Of a DNA stretch of 11,558 bases, positions 6,666 through 11,558 are shown one piece after another. A model generated the notes under the pieces. The model saw only the letters and a list, made by a program, of their open reading frames with translations, had not been told where the DNA came from and ran no database searches. This DNA comes from Desulfobulbus sp. (GTDB taxonomy: Bacteria; Desulfobacterota; Desulfobulbia; Desulfobulbales; Desulfobulbaceae), in contig JAQUEZ010000194.1 of assembly GCA_028684915.1 (NCBI GenBank), positions 1 through 11,558 on the forward strand, read 5' to 3'. Each line of letters begins with the position of its first letter. Position 1 is the first letter of the stretch. The position numbers were made by a program, and so were the translations under genes.

Positions 6666-8803
6666 GGGGTCTCCGTGTGCGGATAAACCGGAAAACTGAG
6701 GGTGAACGTGGTGCCATTGCCTTCCTCGCTGACCACGTCGACTTGAGCCTTATGTTGCTCCAGGATTTTGTGGACAATAGAAAGCCCCAGGCCGGTACCG
6801 TCGGCCTTGGTGGTGAAAAAAGGGTTGAAAATGGTCGGTAGGTGATCGAAACGGATGCCCACCCCCTGGTCGCGGCACTGAAGGACAACCTGTTCACTAG
6901 CGGGCGAACCTTCTCGCGTGGACCGGGCTGTCAGTTCGATAACTCCGCCCCCGGGCAGGGCCTCCATGGCATTTAACAACAGATTGACCACCACCTGCTG
7001 GATTTGGTGTGCATCACAGACGATATCCGGCAGGTGGTCGGCGATAGTGCAGCATACCTCGACCTTGTTCTTTTTGAGCTGCGAGTCGATGAGGGCGATG
7101 GACTCTTGGAGGATGGCGGGCAAGGGATTGTGTTTGAGCTGGGGGCGCGAGGGTTTGGCAAAATCGAGCATCCCTTTTACCAGGGTGCGGATACGGTTGA
7201 CGCCCTCTTGAATGTCGTTGATCAGGCTGCGGGCGGGATCGGTTTCCGGGAGTTTTTTGGCAAGCAGCTGGACATTGAAATAGATGCTGGCCAAGGGGTT
7301 GCGAATTTCATGGGCGATACCGGCGGAAAGCTGCCCCAGGGAGGTCAGTCGATCGATTCGCCGCATCAGCGATTCATTCTTCTTCTCCTCGGTCAGGTCG
7401 CGGACAATGAGCATGGCACCGATGAGTGCCCCCTGATGGTTGCGCAGCAGGGAAGAGGTGATCCCGAGGATAACGGTGGTGTTTTCCTGTGCCTGCCAGT
7501 GAATCTCCTTGCGGTTGACCACCGCGAGATCCTGGAGTGCCAGATCGGCAATGCGTTTGATCTCTTGGCCGAAAATGGTCCCCAGCTGCCCCCCCATGAC
7601 CTCGGTGCGGCGGATGTGAAATATTTCTTCCGTGCGCCGATTGAGCGAGGTGATTTCCTGGCGGAGATTAATCGAAATCATGGAGTTGGGTGAACTCTCC
7701 AGGATATTTTCGCGGAAGTTGCGTTCGGTCATTACCTGGTCATAGAGACGCAGGTTGCGGATTAACCCCGCGCTGTGACCGGCAAAGATCATCAATAGTT
7801 TCTGGTCGTCTTCGGTAAAGGCTGCTGGCTGTTCGCCGTCGATCTGGAGCACGCCCATGACCTGTTTTTCATTGATCAGCGGTACAGCCAAAAGGGGGGC
7901 TGTAATCTCAGCTGAAAAAGGGTAGTGCTCGGCTGCTGCGTTAGTGTTGAGAAACAGTGGCTGACCCTTTTGGGCAACCCAGCCCACAACCCCGTCACCG
8001 AGCGCAAATCGCATCCAGCTGTTTTTAGGACTACTCTGCCCCTGCTGGGCGGAAAGCGTCAGCTCCCTTCCTTCTTCATCCATAAGAAAGAGCCGGGCAC
8101 TGTTCCCCCTGGTCAGTTTGACCGCACTGGTACAGATAATCTGCAGTAGTTTGCCCAGGTGAAAGGTGGAACTGGCTTTGTGGCTGATATCCTGGAGGGT
8201 GAGGAGTTGGCTGATCTTCTGCTTGTTCTGCTCCTGGAGTCGGGCATTCTCGATGATGATGCTCGCCTGGTTGACAAAGGTGGTAAAGGCATTGATATCC
8301 TTGCGGCTCAGCTTGAGGGCCACGGCGTCCTTGTCGGCTGCGATCAGACCGATGACATCTTTTTTGATCTTGAGGGGCACGGCAATGGTGGAGACCCGCT
8401 CCATGAGTTTGCTCACCGTCAGATCAATGGGGCTCAGTCCGGCGTCGCTTTGATAATTACGGATATAAACGGTACGGCCGAAGCGGACCACCCGGGTCTC
8501 GACGCAGTCCTGGTCGGCGATGCGGTAGGGGTAGCGAACAGCCCGCTTGGAGGCCTGACTGTTGAATCCGTGGATGTACTTACACTCGAGCAACCCGCGG
8601 TGTTTGTCGGTGAGAAATATGGCCATGCGGGTAAAGCCGAACACCTGGCAGGTCTCCTTGACGATCGAAGTGAGAATGCGATCCAGGGAGATCGGACGGG
8701 TCAGCAGGCTGCTGATTTTGTGGATTGCGGTGAGCAGAATTTCCGTGGTCTGTTCATTGGCACTGAGGCGTTGACCGCCCCGGCCCGAGGTTGCAGTGGC
8801 CAT
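6644..8803 (-). CDS. Soluble sensor histidine kinase (GAF-GAF-PAS-HisKA-HATPase)
   Basis: This 719-residue kinase is the partner of the response regulator, whose start it overlaps by 22 nt. By sequence pattern it has a first GAF domain at about 40-190, a second GAF at about 215-350, a PAS domain at about 362-470, a dimerisation/phospho-acceptor domain with LSAGIAHEIRNPLASI and His498, and an ATPase domain with N-box Asn611 (VVNLLLNAMEA), the DQGVGI box at 645-650 and GTGLGL at 669-674. No stretch is hydrophobic enough to be a membrane helix, so the signal is probably cytoplasmic, for example a metabolite, nucleotide or redox cue bound by a GAF or PAS domain. It differs in this from membrane-bound AtoS. 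The start at 8803 has only a weak GAGAG ribosome site; a later start would shorten only the nonconserved first 15-20 residues. Confidence 0.92.
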   Translation of the reverse strand: MATATSGRGGQRLSANEQTTEILLTAIHKISSLLTRPISLDRILTSIVKETCQVFGFTRMAIFLTDKHRGLLECKYIHGFNSQASKRAVRYPYRIADQDCVETRVVRFGRTVYIRNYQSDAGLSPIDLTVSKLMERVSTIAVPLKIKKDVIGLIAADKDAVALKLSRKDINAFTTFVNQASIIIENARLQEQNKQKISQLLTLQDISHKASSTFHLGKLLQIICTSAVKLTRGNSARLFLMDEEGRELTLSAQQGQSSPKNSWMRFALGDGVVGWVAQKGQPLFLNTNAAAEHYPFSAEITAPLLAVPLINEKQVMGVLQIDGEQPAAFTEDDQKLLMIFAGHSAGLIRNLRLYDQVMTERNFRENILESSPNSMISINLRQEITSLNRRTEEIFHIRRTEVMGGQLGTIFGQEIKRIADLALQDLAVVNRKEIHWQAQENTTVILGITSSLLRNHQGALIGAMLIVRDLTEEKKNESLMRRIDRLTSLGQLSAGIAHEIRNPLASIYFNVQLLAKKLPETDPARSLINDIQEGVNRIRTLVKGMLDFAKPSRPQLKHNPLPAILQESIALIDSQLKKNKVEVCCTIADHLPDIVCDAHQIQQVVVNLLLNAMEALPGGGVIELTARSTREGSPASEQVVLQCRDQGVGIRFDHLPTIFNPFFTTKADGTGLGLSIVHKILEQHKAQVDVVSEEGNGTTFTLSFPVYPHTETPWTATQF

Positions 8804-8860
8804 GGTCTCTCAAAGATATGGTTATCGGCAACTGATTCGTAAAAATACACGTGGAAGCCG

Positions 8861-8889
8861 TTGAAATTCATGTAATGAAATCGTAGACT
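8861..8889 (+). promoter_or_regulatory. Sigma-70-like promoter with spacer palindrome, upstream of the FecR-like gene
   Basis: TTGAAA (8861-8866, five of six to TTGACA) is followed after exactly 17 nt by TAGACT (8884-8889, four of six to TATAAT, with the conserved T, A and final T). The spacer contains the dyad TTCAT-GTA-ATGAA (8867-8879), which is where a repressor operator could sit. Transcription would start near 8896, about 60 nt before the start codon. Confidence 0.5.
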
Positions 8890-8903
8890 GTTTTTCGTCT
8901 GAT

Positions 8904-8920
8904 CGGGGTCTTATACCCCG
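8904..8920 (+). promoter_or_regulatory. Leader hairpin before the FecR-like gene
   Basis: CGGGGT (8904-8909) pairs perfectly with ACCCCG (8915-8920) around a CTTAT loop. No U-run follows, so it is not a terminator. It lies in the predicted 5' leader, 22 nt before the GAAGGAG ribosome site, and might stabilise the message. Confidence 0.45.
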
Positions 8921-8954
8921 GTTCCCCATTGTTCGTCAAACGAAGGAGACCTTC

Positions 8955-11558
8955 ATGGATCGAGCTCTACGGTTCCTCTGTCTTTTGTTGGCTGCCGGCC
9001 TAGGATTACTTGCGCTTGCCGCCCCGGCCTGGTCCCTGGAGGATAGGGCGGAGATTATGGTTGGCCGCATCAGTTTTATCGAAGGCGACCTGCTCCGCTA
9101 TGTTCCAGAGGAAAAGGATTGGACCCAGACCGTTGCCGATGCGCCTTTTGGTCTGGAAGACACCCTCTATAGCAGTGATAACGGACGGTCCGAGTTGATT
9201 ATGCCTAATGGGACCTGGATGCGGATCGGTCAAAATACCCAGGTGCAGATGATTGATCTTGTTGCCGATGCCACCACCATAGACGTGGCATCGGGACAGG
9301 CCCGGTTTGAAAATAAGAGTAGCGACACCCTCATCAAGGCCACTACGCCCTTTGGTTCGGTGGTTGCCCCAGCCGGGGCAGCCTTTGACCTTTATGTCGG
9401 GGATGAGTCGCTCGAGGTGATTGCGGTTCGCGGTGAGGTCGAGTTTCTCCATGACGTAACCGGCCAGCGGTATCCGGTCCGGGAAGGCAGTGATTCGGTC
9501 ATTGCCGATAAGCAGACGGTTACCAGCGGCAACGGAACAGTGGATGGCGATTGGGACGATTGGAACAATCAACGGGAATCGCTCTGGGCGCAGCGGCGGC
9601 AAGCCGGCAGCACCACCGCCAACCTGTTGCCGGCGCCAATTCGGCCTGAAGCCTATACCCTGGAGGAAAACGGTCGTTGGGAGCGGGTTTATTACGACGG
9701 CGCCGAACGCGACATGTGGCGGCCTACTCGTGTTGCCGCTGGCTGGCAGCCGTTTACCGTCGGTCGCTGGGTTGACTATTACGGCGATAACTGCTGGATT
9801 CCGGCTGAACCCTTTGGTTACATGACCCACCACTACGGTTCTTGGGCCTATGTCGATGCCGCCCATGCCTGGTACTGGATGCCGCCGGTGGTTCGTCGTT
9901 ACCCCTCAACTCCGAGTGCCCACCTTGGGTTTGGCTGGTACCCGGGCCGGGTGGGTTGGTTCAGTCGTGGCAGCGAGATCGGCTGGGTACCGCTGGCACC
10001 CAAGGAAGATTATTACGGCTATCGCCACTGGGGGCATCGGACCAAGGTGATTCGTCATCAAGTGCCCATGATAAACCTTTCCCGCTACCGTTATTTGGGG
10101 CATGCCAGTGTAATCGGCCGGGATCATTTTTATAGTCGCCACCGTTATTCGGATGACATTCGGCGGGATTTCAGGCGTGATCAGTCGTTCCGCCAATTTA
10201 AGCCTATGACTTCCTGGGATTCGTTTAGAGGGGACAAGCGGCGTTTTGATTTCGGCGATCGAGAGGCCAGACGTAAACCCCACACCATGACCTCTGAGCG
10301 GATTCGCCATAATCAGGAGCGCTTCCAGGCTGGTGGCCGCCATGATCGGCAGCGGATTGCGCAGGATATGGGCCGCGCGAAAGCAGGGCGGGAATTGCAA
10401 CGGCGAGAGGAACGCCATTCTCCCTTTGTCAGCAATAAGATGGTGGATGCCGATCAACGTTCACGGCCCCTTGACCGCTCCACTCTGCCACGAAAAGAGT
10501 TTAAATCCCAGGATCGTGAGCGGCGTCCTTCACGCGATAACCAATTTGGTGGAGGGCGGAATCCCGAAAGAGGGCCGGATCGTCCATCCAATATTGAGGA
10601 TCGAAGGGATCGGTTGCAACATCAGCCCGGCAGGGGAGAAGAACGTGGGCAAGGTCCTGTCTCTCCTAGGGACCGGAAGAATCGTCAAGTTGATACCCAG
10701 GGCCAAGCTGGATCGGATCGGAGCGAAGGACGACAGCACGGGCCACGAGATCCGCAGGAAGTGAAAGATCGTCGCAATCAGGATCGCCCGAATATGGAGC
10801 GTAATCGGGACCGCCAGCAGACTGAGCTGGACCGCCAAAATGGTGGAATACGGACCCCGCAGCCCAATGATCGGAGCGAGGCAAGTGCAGGTCGTGAGAG
10901 AATTCAGCAAGGGCCGCGTGCCCCACGGGAGATCCGGGATCGCCGCAATCAGGATCGCGAGCAGGTGGACGGCAAGGGGGCAAATGATCGGTCGCCGTCG
11001 GATCGGGAGCAACGCTTTAATCGTCAACAGACAACAGAGGACCGTGGTAATCAGCTGAGAAATACTCCCCAGGATTCTCGTCCGGATCGCAGGGAAAACG
11101 CGCAGGGTCGTCGTTTGCAAACGCGGCAGGAACAGGATCGGCCACAACAGGTTGACCGAGGGGATCAAGATCGTCGCCAACAGAAGACGGGGCGCCAGGC
11201 TATGGAGCAACGCCGACAGACAAACGAGCTGGGGGATCAACGCCAGCAACAAGAGAATCAGGGGCGATTGGAACGTCAACAACAGTTGCAGCGGCAACAA
11301 CAAAACGACCAGCGACGTCAGCAGCAACAGGAGATGCAGCGTCGGCAGCAAGATGACCAGCGGCGTCAGCAGCAACAGGAGATGCAGCGTCGGCAGCAGG
11401 ATGACCAGCGGCGTCAGCAGCAACAGGAGATGCAGCGTCGGCAGCAGGATGACCAGCGGCGTCAACAGCAACAGGAGCTGCAGCGTCGGCAGCAAGATGA
11501 CCAGCGGCGTCAGCAGCAACAACAACAGCTGCAGCGTCAACAACAAAACGACCAGCGA
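8955..11558 (+). CDS. Exported FecR-like / DUF6600-like protein with long Arg/Gln-rich tail (runs off window)
   Basis: The frame is open for 868 codons to the window edge with no stop, so the C-terminus is missing. The start has AAGGAG six bases upstream. Residues 1-27 form a signal peptide (hydrophobic LLLAAGLGLLALAAPAWS, cleavage probably after Ser27). Residues about 36-175 look like a FecR-type beta domain (GRISFIEGDL, NGRSELIMPNGTWMRIG, TPFGSVVAPAGAAFDL, IAVRGEVEFL). Residues about 215-355 are rich in Trp, Tyr and Gly (GWQPFTVGRWV, CWIPAEPFGYM, HHYGSWAYVD, IGWVPLAP), the pattern of DUF6600 proteins. From about 380 onward the chain is low-complexity Arg, Asp and Gln, likely disordered and basic, and it ends in 16-residue tandem repeats. 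It is divergent from the kinase operon. Function is unknown; location is probably periplasmic or outside the cell. No anti-sigma partner is visible, so a FecR signalling role is doubtful. Confidence 0.88.
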   Translation, partial: MDRALRFLCLLLAAGLGLLALAAPAWSLEDRAEIMVGRISFIEGDLLRYVPEEKDWTQTVADAPFGLEDTLYSSDNGRSELIMPNGTWMRIGQNTQVQMIDLVADATTIDVASGQARFENKSSDTLIKATTPFGSVVAPAGAAFDLYVGDESLEVIAVRGEVEFLHDVTGQRYPVREGSDSVIADKQTVTSGNGTVDGDWDDWNNQRESLWAQRRQAGSTTANLLPAPIRPEAYTLEENGRWERVYYDGAERDMWRPTRVAAGWQPFTVGRWVDYYGDNCWIPAEPFGYMTHHYGSWAYVDAAHAWYWMPPVVRRYPSTPSAHLGFGWYPGRVGWFSRGSEIGWVPLAPKEDYYGYRHWGHRTKVIRHQVPMINLSRYRYLGHASVIGRDHFYSRHRYSDDIRRDFRRDQSFRQFKPMTSWDSFRGDKRRFDFGDREARRKPHTMTSERIRHNQERFQAGGRHDRQRIAQDMGRAKAGRELQRREERHSPFVSNKMVDADQRSRPLDRSTLPRKEFKSQDRERRPSRDNQFGGGRNPERGPDRPSNIEDRRDRLQHQPGRGEERGQGPVSPRDRKNRQVDTQGQAGSDRSEGRQHGPRDPQEVKDRRNQDRPNMERNRDRQQTELDRQNGGIRTPQPNDRSEASAGRERIQQGPRAPREIRDRRNQDREQVDGKGANDRSPSDREQRFNRQQTTEDRGNQLRNTPQDSRPDRRENAQGRRLQTRQEQDRPQQVDRGDQDRRQQKTGRQAMEQRRQTNELGDQRQQQENQGRLERQQQLQRQQQNDQRRQQQQEMQRRQQDDQRRQQQQEMQRRQQDDQRRQQQQEMQRRQQDDQRRQQQQELQRRQQDDQRRQQQQQQLQRQQQNDQR
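10740..10958 (+). repeat. Degenerate long repeat in the disordered tail (171-nt period)
   Basis: The block GPRDPQEVKDRRNQDR (10740-10787) recurs as GPRAPREIRDRRNQDR (10911-10958), 11 of 16 residues identical and in the same frame, 171 nt apart. The nearly identical DNA core is GATCGYCGCAATCAGGATCGC. Downstream of each block a NR-QQTE-DR-TPQ-DR pattern follows, so the tail seems built by old duplications of a unit of about 50-60 residues. Confidence 0.6.
11304..11558 (+). repeat. 48-bp tandem repeat coding a 16-residue Gln/Arg unit
   Basis: Units at 11304-11351, 11352-11399, 11400-11447 and 11448-11495 encode [N/D]DQRRQQQQE[M/L]QRRQQ. A fifth unit from 11496 is diverged (QQQQQQLQRQQQ), and a sixth starts (NDQR) as the window ends. 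Units two and three are identical at every base; units one and four differ from them at three positions each. The array stays in frame with the host gene and continues beyond the edge. Confidence 0.95.

Larger units (their letters stand above)
8804..8954. other. Divergent intergenic region, kinase gene to FecR-like gene
   Basis: The 151 nt carry control elements for both directions. For the plus strand I see a sigma-70-like promoter at 8861-8889, a leader hairpin at 8904-8920 and a strong ribosome site at 8943-8948. For the minus-strand kinase operon I find no convincing promoter: a TATTTT-like box occurs near 8840-8850, but no -35 match lies at the right distance. Confidence 0.5.

Noticed and set aside
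9006..9866. 286-codon minus-strand frame
   Set aside because: Antisense shadow of the FecR/DUF6600-like gene; no recognisable protein features.
10530..11546. 338-codon minus-strand frame, very rich in Leu, Pro and Thr with repeats that look like membrane segments
   Set aside because: It is the reverse reading of the Gln/Arg repeat tail: CAG/CAA codons read backward as CTG/TTG (Leu). The plus frame has the ribosome site, signal peptide and known domains.
11304..11558. CRISPR-like array
   Set aside because: The units are directly adjacent with no unique spacers and are in frame with a coding sequence, so this is a coding tandem repeat.

Overview
The window looks like part of a Desulfobacterota-type (deltaproteobacterial, anaerobic) chromosome. 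The base composition is moderately GC-rich. A short-chain acyl-CoA degradation cluster sits beside a sigma-54 activator two-component pair and a FecR/DUF6600-type exported protein, a mix common in sulfate- and metal-reducing lineages. This placement is inference; no taxonomic marker is present.

Left edge (1-124): the last 124 nt of a group II intron. It has the 3' strand of domain V, an extended domain VI with a bulged branch-point A at 118, and the 3' end at C124. The flank 125-358 has no gene I can support. A bidirectional terminator at 359-393 separates it from the metabolic cluster.

Metabolic cluster (415-4846, all minus strand; transcription order right to left): thiolase, short-chain acyl-CoA dehydrogenase, then the alpha and beta subunits of a glutaconate-type family I CoA-transferase. 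Each start has a good Shine-Dalgarno sequence. Together they activate an acid by CoA transfer, oxidise the acyl-CoA and cleave the 3-ketoacyl-CoA. The hydratase, 3-hydroxyacyl-CoA dehydrogenase and electron-transfer flavoprotein must be encoded elsewhere.

Regulatory gap (4847-5291): a near-consensus sigma-54 -24/-12 promoter points at the thiolase gene. Two copies of a 16-bp near-palindrome (TGnAGCATnTGCTACA) lie exactly 90 bp apart, centred about 112 and 202 bp upstream of the predicted transcription start. This is typical of binding sites for an NtrC-family enhancer-binding protein. A related 10-bp core overlaps the promoter itself.

Two-component operon (5292-8803, minus): a soluble GAF-GAF-PAS histidine kinase overlaps by 22 nt an NtrC-family response regulator with receiver, AAA+ and Fis-HTH domains. 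The arrangement resembles E. coli AtoS/AtoC control of atoDAEB, but the sensor has no membrane segments and the activator carries GAFTGG instead of GAFTGA. I infer that this pair controls the neighbouring cluster.

Right part (8955-11558+, plus): a long reading frame, open at the window edge, that encodes an exported FecR-like plus DUF6600-like (Trp/Tyr-rich) protein. It has a very long Arg/Gln/Asp-rich disordered tail that ends in 48-bp tandem repeats. A sigma-70-like promoter with a palindrome in its spacer precedes it.
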